Shown here: positions 53,634 through 61,840 of the stretch, one piece after another
Position numbering within the stretch: position 1 is the first letter of the stretch
Layout of the letters: each line of letters begins with the position of its first letter
DNA from: JAGTVG01 sp964543195
GTDB taxonomy: Bacteria > Bacteroidota > Bacteroidia > Cytophagales > Cyclobacteriaceae
Reading direction: 5' to 3'
NCBI GenBank assembly: GCA_964543195.1
Contig: CAZIXF010000010.1
Location: forward strand, 38,597 to 102,596
DNA: 64,000 nt
Program-made: the position numbers and the translations under genes
Notes under the pieces: model-generated
What the model was told of the DNA's origin: nothing
The model's input: the letters and a program-made list of their open reading frames with translations, nothing else
The model's database searches: none

Positions 53634-53798
53634 AGACTCCCGCGGCTACGCCTCCTACTTCATTTCATTTCGGTGGATAAATCGGAGTGACGTTGCACTC
53701 AGGAACGTCATTCCGAGGAGGAGACTGTAAGTCGACGAGGCGGGAATCTCCAATAAGGGTACGACAATCCCGCGGCTTCGCCCCGGAGTGACGTTGTC
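53634..53798 (+). repeat. Interspersed two-module palindromic repeat, single cluster
   Basis: A copy of the family seen at 56.8 and 60.6 kb, in plus orientation: a B module starting at CCGCGGC with the 29-base insert (it contains CATTTCATTTCGG), then an A module (ATTCC ... GACT-GTA-AGTC ... GGAAT) and a second B module without the insert (CCGCGGC-TTC-GCCCCGG-AGTGACG). It differs from the 56.8 kb copies by a few bases (for example GACGAGGCG in place of GACGACGCG). It occupies part of the 391-base interval between YtxH and Dps; the rest (to 53910) shows decayed related sequence and no gene. Confidence 0.85.
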
Positions 53799-53916
53799 GG
53801 AAAGGGAGAAGTCCGCTACGTGTCAGTGAAAGTCCACAGCGCATTGAATTCCAAAGCGCGTTGAAGTGGATGGCAGCCCCCGGGTGAAAGTAAATTCATG
53901 TTTAAAATAAAATGAA

Positions 53917-53931
53917 AAGGAGGCAGAATTG
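53917..53931 (+). promoter_or_regulatory. Strong ribosome binding site and TTG start of the Dps gene
   Basis: AAGGAGG (53917-53923), five bases, then TTG (53929-53931). The only nearby ATG (53912) is in a frame that stops after nine codons, so the Shine-Dalgarno and TTG set the start. A perfect Shine-Dalgarno is unusual in this window. Confidence 0.75.
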
Positions 53932-54441
53932 GAAGTATTAGAAAAGAGAAAAAAGAATATCCATAAGGCAGAACAGGATCTTGGATTTTCCAAGCTTGAC
54001 AAAGCGGAAGTAGTTACCGCGCTGAATCAGTTGCTTGCGGATTACGAGATCCATTATCAAAAACTGAGGAATTTCCACTGGAACGTGACGGGTCCCGATT
54101 TTTTCGATCTGCACGATAAATTCGAGGAACTCTATAATGACGCGCATACCAGGATCGACGGAATAGCCGAAAGGATACGGACCTTTGACCACAGGCCTTA
54201 CAGTACGTATCAGGAATTCCTGTCCAACAGCACGATCGAGGAGGTAAATAAGGAGATCACCGCAGTGGAAATGGTCAATGAGGTAATACGCGATTTCGAG
54301 GTCCTGATCCGGGATATGACCCAGGTGGTCTCGATCGCACAGGAAACCGGGGATGTCGGAACGGAAGACATGATGGTTTCATTCATCAAATACCTGGAAA
54401 AAAACCACTGGATGCTGAAAGCCTTCAGTCATCCTGGATAG
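53929..54441 (+). CDS. dps: Dps-family DNA-binding/ferroxidase protein
   Basis: 170 residues, starting at TTG (53929). Dps forms a 12-subunit shell that oxidises and stores iron and protects DNA in starvation. The ferroxidase-site pattern is present: 'YQKLRNFHWNVTGPDFFDLHDKFEELYNDAHTRIDGIAERI' (His near 46-50, Asp and Glu about 12-16 residues on). A basic N-terminal tail (EKRKKNIHK) could bind DNA. The last helix carries 'EKNHWMLKAF'. It has a strong terminator 36 bases downstream and is next to the YtxH gene. Confidence 0.93.
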   Translation: MEVLEKRKKNIHKAEQDLGFSKLDKAEVVTALNQLLADYEIHYQKLRNFHWNVTGPDFFDLHDKFEELYNDAHTRIDGIAERIRTFDHRPYSTYQEFLSNSTIEEVNKEITAVEMVNEVIRDFEVLIRDMTQVVSIAQETGDVGTEDMMVSFIKYLEKNHWMLKAFSHPG

Positions 54442-54476
54442 GTGATCCGGATCATAAACACAATATGATGTTAAAG

Positions 54477-54505
54477 GCGCTGAACAAAAACCAGCGCTTT
54501 TTTTT
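54477..54505 (+). terminator. Rho-independent terminator of the Dps gene
   Basis: GCGCTG-AACAAAAAC-CAGCGC, six perfect GC-rich pairs, then eight T. Confidence 0.92.
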
Positions 54506-54648
54506 ATTTTTGTTCCGGGTTTATTTCAGTATCTCGCTTAATTTTTACACCGGACAAAATCACCGGTTCGGATCCCCGGATGTTATGACCGAATCCTGGT
54601 CCATTTCATTTATTGGTAAAAATGAATGCCCGAATCTTCTGAATTGGA

Positions 54649-54656
54649 TAATTTTG
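54649..54656 (+). promoter_or_regulatory. Candidate -7 element for the S9 peptidase gene
   Basis: TAATTTTG matches TAnnTTTG, 38 bases before the ATG at 54695. No good TTG element is present at the -33 position. Confidence 0.3.
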
Positions 54657-54694
54657 TATCCTTTGAACTAAGTCAATAAAAAAATCATGATATC

Positions 54695-56740
54695 ATGAAA
54701 AAAATACTTTTGATCGGGGCTGTTCTGCTGATCCATATCCAATTACACGGCCAGCAGAATGATCCCTTTACCATTTATGATTATTTCAGGCTGAAAACGG
54801 TGGTAGATATTGCCCCTTCACCCGACGGTAAATACCTGGCCTTTACGGTAAACCGCAACCGGGCCATGGAAGAAGGCAAGGGGAACGATTACCGTGAACT
54901 TCATGTCAAAAACCTGGAATCCGGCGAGGAGACCGCGCTGCTCACGGAAAAGCACTACCTCACTTCCCTTTCCTGGACCCCCGATTCGAAGACCATCACC
55001 TTTCTGGCCAAATTCGATAAGGCCGTTAAAAACCAGGTGTTCGGCATGGATATCGGGTCGAAGGAATACCGGCAGATGACCAATATCCCCAATGGGATCC
55101 GCCAGTATGCCTGGCATCCCGCGGGAAAAGGGATCGCCTTTACATCCACACAGCAGATCAGCAACCCCAATGAAGAGCTCGAGGACATCGGTTTCGATGC
55201 GGAGGTCTTTGAGGAAAATATTCCTGCCATCAATCTTTTCTGGCAGAATGAGAACAGGATCACCAAATTAAATACCCGGGGCACTGTGTTCGATTTCGCC
55301 TGGTCGCCCGCCGGTGAAAGAATAGCCGCCCAGGTCGCACCCCTCAACCTGGTCGACCACCGGTATATGTTCAAAGACATCTACCTGATCGATGTGGAGG
55401 CGGGAACCATGGAACTTTGGGTGGATATACCGGGTAAACTGGGTCATATGGCCTGGAGCCCGGACGGCAAACGCATCGCTTTTAATGCCGGGGTCGATAT
55501 TTCAGACCCGGTGGATGGCAGCCTGTTTGCCGCAGAGACAGACGAATCGCATGAATGGCTGGATATAAGGAATTATACCGATGGTTTTGAAGGCTCGGTC
55601 ACCCATGTGGACTGGATCGATAAAAAGACCATGATCTTCGCGGCTGAGGAAAGTGTGGATGCCACGCTGAGCAGGATCCGGGTGAACCGTAAAAACCGGG
55701 ACCTGCTTACCGGGGGTGATGCACCGGTCTTCACTTCATTCGAAAAGGCCGGCAACCGGCTGTTCTTGATCGCCGACAGGGCCACCCATCCTAACGAGGC
55801 TTATTCCTTTGATCCGGAAACGCAGGCGTTTACCCGGGAAACCGGCACGAATCTCTGGCTGGAAGAGAGGGCTTTTGGCCGGCAGGAAAAAGTGAGTTAC
55901 CAGGCCCGCGACGGCTTGCGTATCGACGGGGTGCTGATCTTCCCGGTAGATTATGAAGAGGGCAGGCGATACCCCTTGATCTGTGTGATCCATGGCGGTC
56001 CGGAATCGGCCATCCTCAATGGCTGGTCTACTTCCTATTCCCGCTGGGGACAGATTGCAGCCGGGCAGGACTATTTCGTGTTCATGCCCAATTACCGGGC
56101 CAGCAGCGGAAGGGGGGTGGAATTTTCCAAGATGGATCAGGCCGATCTCGGCGATGAGGAATTCCTCGATGTGATCGATGGAATAAACCATCTGGACGGC
56201 CTGGAATATATCGATAAATCGAAAGTGGGCATCGGAGGCGGTTCCTATGGCGGTTATTTTTCCGCCCTGGGCGCCACCCAATATTCCGAACATTTTGCGG
56301 CAGCGGTGCCCTTTGTGGCGGTGACCAATCAGCTTTCGAAGGTGAACCTGACCGACATCCCTTACGAGATCTATTATGTACACTGGACCATGTGGCCCAA
56401 CGAGGATCCCATGCTGTTTTATGATCGCAGCCCCGTGAAATATTCATCCGGTTCCAATACGCCGACCCTGATCCTTCATGGCAAGGAAGATACGCGGGTG
56501 CATCCTTCACAGGCACTGGAACTCTACCGCCAGCTCAAGCTGCATGGCAATGCCCCGGTAAGGCTGGTATGGTACCCGGGCGAGGGCCACGGGAACCGCA
56601 ACAACCAGGCGCAGCTCGATTTCAACCTGAGGACCATGCGCTGGTTCAACCATTACCTGAAAGGGGAAGGGGATCCTTCTCAGTTGCCACCGGACCATCT
56701 GGATTACCGGCTGGAGAAGCTGTACGACCTGGACCAATGA
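54695..56740 (+). CDS. S9-family prolyl oligopeptidase-like serine peptidase, exported
   Basis: 681 residues with a signal peptide (KKILLIGAVLLIHIQLHG). A seven-bladed WD40/TolB-like propeller (about 25-400; repeated 'WSPDGKRIAF', 'APSPDGKYLAF' type motifs) covers the C-terminal alpha/beta-hydrolase domain. The triad is Ser517 (GIGGGSYGGYFS), Asp599 (HGKEDTRV) and His632 (GEGHGNRN). Such enzymes cleave oligopeptides or remove N-terminal dipeptides or acyl-amino acids, here in the periplasm. It stands alone; a repeat array begins 22 bases after its stop. Confidence 0.93.
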   Translation: MKKILLIGAVLLIHIQLHGQQNDPFTIYDYFRLKTVVDIAPSPDGKYLAFTVNRNRAMEEGKGNDYRELHVKNLESGEETALLTEKHYLTSLSWTPDSKTITFLAKFDKAVKNQVFGMDIGSKEYRQMTNIPNGIRQYAWHPAGKGIAFTSTQQISNPNEELEDIGFDAEVFEENIPAINLFWQNENRITKLNTRGTVFDFAWSPAGERIAAQVAPLNLVDHRYMFKDIYLIDVEAGTMELWVDIPGKLGHMAWSPDGKRIAFNAGVDISDPVDGSLFAAETDESHEWLDIRNYTDGFEGSVTHVDWIDKKTMIFAAEESVDATLSRIRVNRKNRDLLTGGDAPVFTSFEKAGNRLFLIADRATHPNEAYSFDPETQAFTRETGTNLWLEERAFGRQEKVSYQARDGLRIDGVLIFPVDYEEGRRYPLICVIHGGPESAILNGWSTSYSRWGQIAAGQDYFVFMPNYRASSGRGVEFSKMDQADLGDEEFLDVIDGINHLDGLEYIDKSKVGIGGGSYGGYFSALGATQYSEHFAAAVPFVAVTNQLSKVNLTDIPYEIYYVHWTMWPNEDPMLFYDRSPVKYSSGSNTPTLILHGKEDTRVHPSQALELYRQLKLHGNAPVRLVWYPGEGHGNRNNQAQLDFNLRTMRWFNHYLKGEGDPSQLPPDHLDYRLEKLYDLDQ

Positions 56741-56761
56741 ATCCGGATGCAGGAGCCCCCC

Positions 56762-57415
56762 TTTCTGCACCGTCACTCCGATTTATCCACCGAAATGAAA
56801 TGAAGGAGGAGGCGCAGCCGCGGGATTGTCGCACCCTTATTGGAGATTCCCGCGTCGTCGACTTACAGTCTCCTCCTCGGAATGACGTTCCTGAGTGCAC
56901 CGTCACTCCGGGGCAGAGCCGCGGGATTGTCGCACCCTTATTGGAGATTCCCGCGTCGTCGACTTACAGTCTCCTCCTCGGAATGACGTTCCTGAGTGCA
57001 CCGTCACTCCGATTTATCCACCGAAATGAAATGAAGGAGGAGGCGCAGCCGCGGGATTGTCGCACCCTTATTGGAGATTCCCGCGTCGTCGACTTACAGT
57101 CTCCTCCTCGGAATGACGTTCCTGAGTGCACCGTCACTCCGGGGCAGAGCCGCGGGATTGTCGCACCCTTATTGGAGATTCCCGCGTCGTCGACTTACAG
57201 TCNNNNNNNNNNNNNNNNNNNNNNNNNNNNNNNNNNNNNNNNNNNNNNNNNNNNNNNNNNNNNNNNNNNNNNNNNNNNNNNNNNNNNNNNNNNNNNNNNN
57301 NNAGCCGCGGGATTGTCGCACCCTTATTGGAGATTCCCGCGTCGTCGACTTACAGTCTCCTCCTCGGAATGACGTTCCTGAGTGCACCGTCACTCCGAGG
57401 CAGAGCCGCGGGAGT
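56762..57415 (-). repeat. Tandem array of the two-module palindromic repeat, alternating 130- and 101-base units
   Basis: Units start at each TGCACCGTCACTCCG: 56766-56895 (130 bases), 56896-56996 (101), 56997-57126 (130), 57127- (101, cut by a gap), then a partial copy after the gap to about 57415. The long unit equals the short one plus a 29-base insert in the B module, so the true period is 231 bases. Read on the minus strand each unit has module A (ATTCC ... GACT-GTA-AGTC ... GGAAT) and module B (CCGCGGC...CGGAGTGACG). The array fills the interval between the S9 peptidase and Mut7-C genes; open frames within it are by-products of the repeat. Confidence 0.92.
57203..57302. other. Assembly gap of 100 N inside the repeat array
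   Basis: A run of exactly 100 N between near-identical repeat units. The real copy number of the array is unknown. Confidence 0.98.
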
Positions 57416-57438
57416 CCCTGTAAAAAAACAATTGACTA

Positions 57439-58194
57439 ATGAAAACGAAACCGTCAGTAACGATCCGTTTTTACGAGGAGCTGAACGATTTTCTCCCCCG
57501 GGAGAAAAAGAAAACGGACTACCGGCTGCCGCTATTCGGCAAACAGACCGTAAAAGACCTCATCGAATCCCAGGGTGTGCCGCATGTGGAAGTGGACCTG
57601 ATCCTCGTGAACGGCGAACCGGTGAATTTCAGCTATCATCTCCGTGCCGGCGACCGCATCTCCGTGTACCCGGAGTTTGAGCTGCTCGATATCTCCGCCG
57701 TGAACCGCCTGAGGCCTTCTCCTTTGCGCGAACCGCGCTTTGTAGTCGATGCCAACCTGGGCAAGCTGGCCCGCGATTTGCGGATGCTGGGCTTCGACAC
57801 GGCCTACGACCAGGAATATGATGATCCTCGCATCATTGAAATGGCCTATACGCAAAAACGGATCATCCTGACCCGCGATACCGGCATGCTCAAGCACGGC
57901 AGGGTAGAGCGGGGCTATTTTGTAAGGAATGACGATCCCGTCCTTCAGCTCAGGGAGGTGATCGTAAAGTTCAGCCTGGAAAACCGGATCGAGCCCTTCA
58001 CCCGTTGCATGGCCTGCAACGGGAAGATCTTGCCGGTAAAAAAGGAGGACATCCTGCACGGGATCCCTGAGGGCACCCGGAAAACCTATGACGAGTTCTA
58101 CCGGTGTGCTGACTGCGGCCGGATATACTGGAAAGGAAGCCATTACCAGCGGATGGCCGGCAGGATCCGGGACTTGCTGAACGGCCCGTTATGA
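57439..58194 (+). CDS. Mut7-C domain protein with N-terminal ubiquitin-like domain
   Basis: 251 residues. An N-terminal beta-grasp (ThiS/MoaD-like) domain of about 85 residues ('VTIRFYEELNDFLP', 'LILVNGEPVNFSYHLRAGDRISVYP') is joined to a Mut7-C domain (about 97-250). The latter has a PIN-like start 'FVVDANLGKLARDLRMLGFDTAY' with Asp, 'RIILTRDTGML', and a C-terminal zinc ribbon CMACNG...CADCGRIYW. Mut7-C is the C-terminal part of the C. elegans exonuclease MUT-7 and is predicted to be an RNase in bacteria, with no proven substrate. It starts directly after the repeat array. Confidence 0.9.
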   Translation: MKTKPSVTIRFYEELNDFLPREKKKTDYRLPLFGKQTVKDLIESQGVPHVEVDLILVNGEPVNFSYHLRAGDRISVYPEFELLDISAVNRLRPSPLREPRFVVDANLGKLARDLRMLGFDTAYDQEYDDPRIIEMAYTQKRIILTRDTGMLKHGRVERGYFVRNDDPVLQLREVIVKFSLENRIEPFTRCMACNGKILPVKKEDILHGIPEGTRKTYDEFYRCADCGRIYWKGSHYQRMAGRIRDLLNGPL

Positions 58195-58343
58195 CCCGCA
58201 GGATCCGGGACCTGCTGACCAGTCCTCTTTGACCCTGACCCCAACCTGCCTGAACCATAGAACCCTATCCAATTTTTCAACCCTCTCTTTTTGTACAGTA
58301 AAACAATATGCCTAACTTATCGGCCGGTAAACAACACAGTCCC

Positions 58344-60551
58344 ATGAAAAAAACAGCACGAATCTTCCTGCAGACCCATTTACTTTTTCTTTTGCCCCTG
58401 CTATCCGTATTATCCTGTAAAAAAGGGCCCGAAGCGCCATACGGCCTGATGGTCGAATTTATCCGTGAGCCTGCCCATGTAGAGGTCAGGGATCCACAGC
58501 CCGAATTCAGCTGGATCGCGGAGCCTCAGACCAGGCAACAGACTGCCTACCGGATCCAGGTGTCCACATCGGAAGCCTCGCTTGATAACGACGACCCGGA
58601 TACCTGGGACAGCGGTAAGGTGATGAGCGGCGAATCGACCGAGATCGAATATGGAGGTGAAAACCTGCCCTCCGGCGGCACCTGGTACTGGCGGGTGATG
58701 ACCTGGGATGAAGAAGACCGGCCGGGACCTTATTCGGCTATCCAGTCCTTCAGGACCGGCATAGTGCCCCGGTATGCCACTACGCCGAATGTATTCGAAA
58801 CCGCGCTGATCGAGCCGACACGGCAGCAGGAGATCGGACCGGGACACCGGTTTTTCGACTTCGGGAAAGCGGCTTTCGGTACGCTTGTGCTGAAGGTCAG
58901 TACGGAGCAGCCGGATACCCTGACGGTTCACCTGGGTGAAAAATTGACAGGTGCACGCGCTATCGACCGCACTCCCCCGGGTTCGGTCCGTTACCAAAAG
59001 GTGCAACAGCCCGTAGATCCCGGACAGGACGAATACCTGCTTCAACTGCCCCCTGACGAGCGGAATACGAATGAGCTGGCCATAGCCCTGCCCGATTCTT
59101 TCCCCGTGATCATGCCCTTCCGGTATTGTGAAATTGAATACCCGGAACAGGGGATCCGGATTGAAAGTATCCGGCAAAAGGCCTTTTTCTATTATTTTGA
59201 TGAAGATGCCAGCTTTTTCAGCAGTTCGGATACCTTGCTTAACCAGGTTTGGGACCTGTGCAAATACAGTATGAAGGCCACCAGTTTTACCGGCTATTAC
59301 GTCGACGGCGACCGGGAACGCATTCCCTATGAGGCCGATGCGCTGATCAACCAGTTGGGCCATTACAATACCGACAGGGAATACTCCATGGCCCGGAGGA
59401 CCAACGAGTATTTTATCGATCACCCCACCTGGCCCACCGAATGGATCCTTCAGACGATAATGCTGTTTTACTACGATTACATGTATACGGGCAATGACGA
59501 GTCGATGCGGCATTTTTACCCTCAGCTCAAACACAAGACCCTGACCGAACTGGCCCGCGAAGACGGCCTGATCAGCACTTATTCGGACAAGCTGACCAAC
59601 GACCTGATGGCCAAGCTGGGTTTTTCGAACCCTGAAGAGCGGATCAGGGATATCGTGGACTGGCCGCCTTCACAGGAAGAAAGCGACCGGGAATACGCCT
59701 CGGTGTATGGCGAACGGGACAATTACGATATGGTTGCCGTGAATACCGTGGTGAATTCATTTCATTTTTATGCGTTGAAGCTGATGTCAGAGATTGCGGG
59801 AGTGCTGGGTGAGGAAAAGGATTCCGTTTTGTACCGGCAGCAGGCCGGGCTGGTAAAGTCTTCGATCAATGAGAAACTTCTCGATCATGAAAAGGGGATC
59901 TATATCGATGGGGAAGGGTCGGACCATTCCTCCCTACATGCCAATATGATGCCCCTTGCCTTTGGGCTGGTGCCCGAAGCCTATCAACATCCCGTGGTGG
60001 AATTCATCAAATCGAGGGGCATGGCCTGCTCCGTATACGGGTCACAGTTCCTGCTGGATGGACTTTATGAGGCCGGGGAGGGTGAATATGCTTTAAGCCT
60101 GATGACGGCAACCCACGACCGGAGCTGGTGGAATATGATCCGGGTCGGTTCCACTATATCGATGGAGGCCTGGGATATGAAATACAAGCCCAATGCGGAC
60201 TGGAACCATGCCTGGGGTGCGGCACCGGCCAATATCATTCCACGGCATCTCTGGGGGATCCAGCCGCTAGAGCCCGGTTTCAAAAGGGTGGTGGTCAGAC
60301 CGCAGCTTGCCGGTTTAACGGACAGTCGCATTAAGGTGCCTACCATTAAGGGGTTTATCACCGCGGAATTTACCAGGGGAGACGACGGCCGGAGGCGGTT
60401 TTCCATTGAGCTTCCGGGTAATATGGTGGGCGAGTTCAGGATCCTGGAGACGGACATCGAACAACTCCGGGTGGACGGGCAGGAGGAGGACCCGACTGAA
60501 AAAACCGTTTCGCTGAAGCCGGGAATGACCCGGATCGAACTCACGCCGTAA
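58344..60551 (+). CDS. Glycoside hydrolase family 78 alpha-L-rhamnosidase-like lipoprotein
   Basis: 735 residues from the ATG at 58344; the frame opens at 58308 but the signal peptide starts at the later ATG. A lipobox-like LLSVLSC marks it as a lipoprotein. GH78 plan: N-terminal fibronectin/beta domains ('PQPEFSWIAEPQTRQQTAYRIQVSTSE', 'WYWRVMTWDE'), an alpha/alpha-barrel with 'YVDGDRERIPYEAD' (acidic catalytic motif region) and 'DHPTWPTEWILQTIM', late 'SISMEAWDMKYKPNADWNHAWGAAPANIIPRHLWGI'-type residues, and a C-terminal beta-domain. It hydrolyses alpha-L-rhamnosides. With the GH106-like gene 6 kb away it suggests use of rhamnose-containing glycans. It ends just before the second repeat array. 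Confidence 0.9.
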   Translation: MKKTARIFLQTHLLFLLPLLSVLSCKKGPEAPYGLMVEFIREPAHVEVRDPQPEFSWIAEPQTRQQTAYRIQVSTSEASLDNDDPDTWDSGKVMSGESTEIEYGGENLPSGGTWYWRVMTWDEEDRPGPYSAIQSFRTGIVPRYATTPNVFETALIEPTRQQEIGPGHRFFDFGKAAFGTLVLKVSTEQPDTLTVHLGEKLTGARAIDRTPPGSVRYQKVQQPVDPGQDEYLLQLPPDERNTNELAIALPDSFPVIMPFRYCEIEYPEQGIRIESIRQKAFFYYFDEDASFFSSSDTLLNQVWDLCKYSMKATSFTGYYVDGDRERIPYEADALINQLGHYNTDREYSMARRTNEYFIDHPTWPTEWILQTIMLFYYDYMYTGNDESMRHFYPQLKHKTLTELAREDGLISTYSDKLTNDLMAKLGFSNPEERIRDIVDWPPSQEESDREYASVYGERDNYDMVAVNTVVNSFHFYALKLMSEIAGVLGEEKDSVLYRQQAGLVKSSINEKLLDHEKGIYIDGEGSDHSSLHANMMPLAFGLVPEAYQHPVVEFIKSRGMACSVYGSQFLLDGLYEAGEGEYALSLMTATHDRSWWNMIRVGSTISMEAWDMKYKPNADWNHAWGAAPANIIPRHLWGIQPLEPGFKRVVVRPQLAGLTDSRIKVPTIKGFITAEFTRGDDGRRRFSIELPGNMVGEFRILETDIEQLRVDGQEEDPTEKTVSLKPGMTRIELTP

Positions 60552-60552
60552 C

Positions 60553-61092
60553 CCTCACTCAGTACCGTTATTGCGAGGAGGCTGTCCTGAGAGGCGGACT
60601 ACGCGGCAATCTCCAATAAGGGGACTCCCGCGGCTGCGCCCCGGAGTGACGTTACACTCAGTACCGTTATTGCGAGGAGGCTGTCCTGAGAGGCGGACGA
60701 CGCGGCAATCTCCAATAAGGGGANNNNNNNNNNNNNNNNNNNNNNNNNNNNNNNNNNNNNNNNNNNNNNNNNNNNNNNNNNNNNNNNNNNNNNNNNNNNN
60801 NNNNNNNNNNNNNNNNNNNNNNNGCTGTCCTGAGAGGCGGACGACGCGGCAATCTCCAATAAGGGGACTTCCGCGGCTCCGCCTCGGAGTGACGTTACAC
60901 TCAGTACCGTTATTGCGAGGAGGCTGTCCTGAGAGGCGGACGACGCGGCAATCTCCAATAAGGGGACTTCCGCGGCTGCGCCTCGGAGTGACGTTACAGA
61001 AAAGGGGACTCCCGCGGCTGCGCCTCGGAGTGACGTTACAGAAAGGGGGACTCCCGCGGCTCTGCCCCGGAGTGACGTTACAGAAAGGGACT
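60553..61092 (+). repeat. Second tandem array of the two-module palindromic repeat (variant form)
   Basis: The full unit has a 99-base period (for example 60557 to 60656): module A ATTGC ... GTCC ... GGAC ... GCAAT, then module B CCGCGGC-NNN-GCC(C/T)CGG-AGTGACG. A 100-N gap cuts it. At the right end (about 60998-61090) only B modules remain, in about 42-base steps joined by ACAGAAA. The B hairpin loop varies (TGC, TCC, TCT) while the stem stays the same. The orientation is opposite to the 56.8 kb array. It lies between the GH78 stop and the convergent methyltransferase stop; no gene is supported inside it. Confidence 0.92.
60724..60823. other. Assembly gap of 100 N inside the second repeat array
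   Basis: A run of exactly 100 N within the 99-base repeats; array size is unknown. Confidence 0.98.
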
Positions 61093-61099
61093 TCGGATC

Positions 61100-61720
61100 T
61101 CATTCCCTCACACGCGCTATACCTATATAATGGATCTGCCGGGTGAGCGAACCGTCAGGACCCCGCATCAGCAGCGGCTCGACCCGGAAACCGGCGTCCT
61201 CGATCAGCTCGAAGATTGGCCGGTTCAGGTTACATCCACCGGCAAGCGGTTTCCATACCGGGTTGAACAGGTCCTGCATCAACCGGACCGGCTTTTTCGG
61301 GGATGCCCCGTGTTCACAAAAGAATAACTGGCCGCCGGGCTTGAGCACCCGTTTGATCTCCGTAAGGGCCAGCGTCAGGCTGCCGATCGTACACATGGTA
61401 TAGGTGGAGACCGCGCTGTCTACCGAATGATCGTCGAGCGGTATCTCTTCGGCGGGCGTGACCAGTTTTCTGACCGGGAACGGATAGTCGTCAAATTTTT
61501 TTTCAGCGATGGCGAACATACCCTCCGAAGGGTCGAGTGCATGGATCTCCTTTATTTTATCCTTCCGGTAATAAGGCAGGTTCAGGCCGGTGCCGAAACC
61601 CACTTCCAGTACCGATCCGTATGCCATGGATACCACCATTTCCCGTTTTTTATCGAAATACGGGGACGAACAGACCAGGTGAGTGGCACCGGGAAGTAAA
61701 TATTTGTCGTAGAGACCCAT
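61100..61720 (-). CDS. Class I SAM-dependent methyltransferase (METTL7-like)
   Basis: 206 residues from the ATG at 61720 (TTG at 61726 would add two). Motif I 'VLEVGFGTGLNLPYY', the acidic end of strand 2 'HALDPSEGMFAIA', type 11 motif 'DDHSVDSAVSTYTMCTI' and 'EIKRVLKPGGQLFFCEHG'. The C-terminal 'NPVWKPLAGGCNLNRPIFELIEDAGF' is typical of METTL7/phospholipid-methyltransferase-like proteins. The substrate is unknown; a lipid or small thiol is possible. It is divergent from the NAD(P)-binding gene, with about 120 bases between starts. Confidence 0.87.
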   Translation of the reverse strand: MGLYDKYLLPGATHLVCSSPYFDKKREMVVSMAYGSVLEVGFGTGLNLPYYRKDKIKEIHALDPSEGMFAIAEKKFDDYPFPVRKLVTPAEEIPLDDHSVDSAVSTYTMCTIGSLTLALTEIKRVLKPGGQLFFCEHGASPKKPVRLMQDLFNPVWKPLAGGCNLNRPIFELIEDAGFRVEPLLMRGPDGSLTRQIHYIGIARVRE

Positions 61721-61840
61721 CTTCAATTTTTAACCTGTAAAGATAAGCAATGTCAACTAACCGGATGCGGGTTTTTATTTCTGCCCGGACTGATGTATTT
61801 TAAAAAAGATTCTGATTGATCATTTAAACATTATGCGTCA

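Noticed and set aside
54465..54671. 68-residue plus-strand frame after dps
   Set aside because: It begins before and runs through the strong dps terminator hairpin and T-run; its composition is not protein-like.
56762..57415. Long open frames on both strands in the repeat array (for example one of about 267 residues)
   Set aside because: They consist wholly of translated repeat units, cross the N gap, and have no start context or known domain.
60553..61103. Open frames of about 180-190 residues on both strands in the second array
   Set aside because: Translated repeats through the N gap, Arg/Pro-rich and periodic with the 99-base unit.
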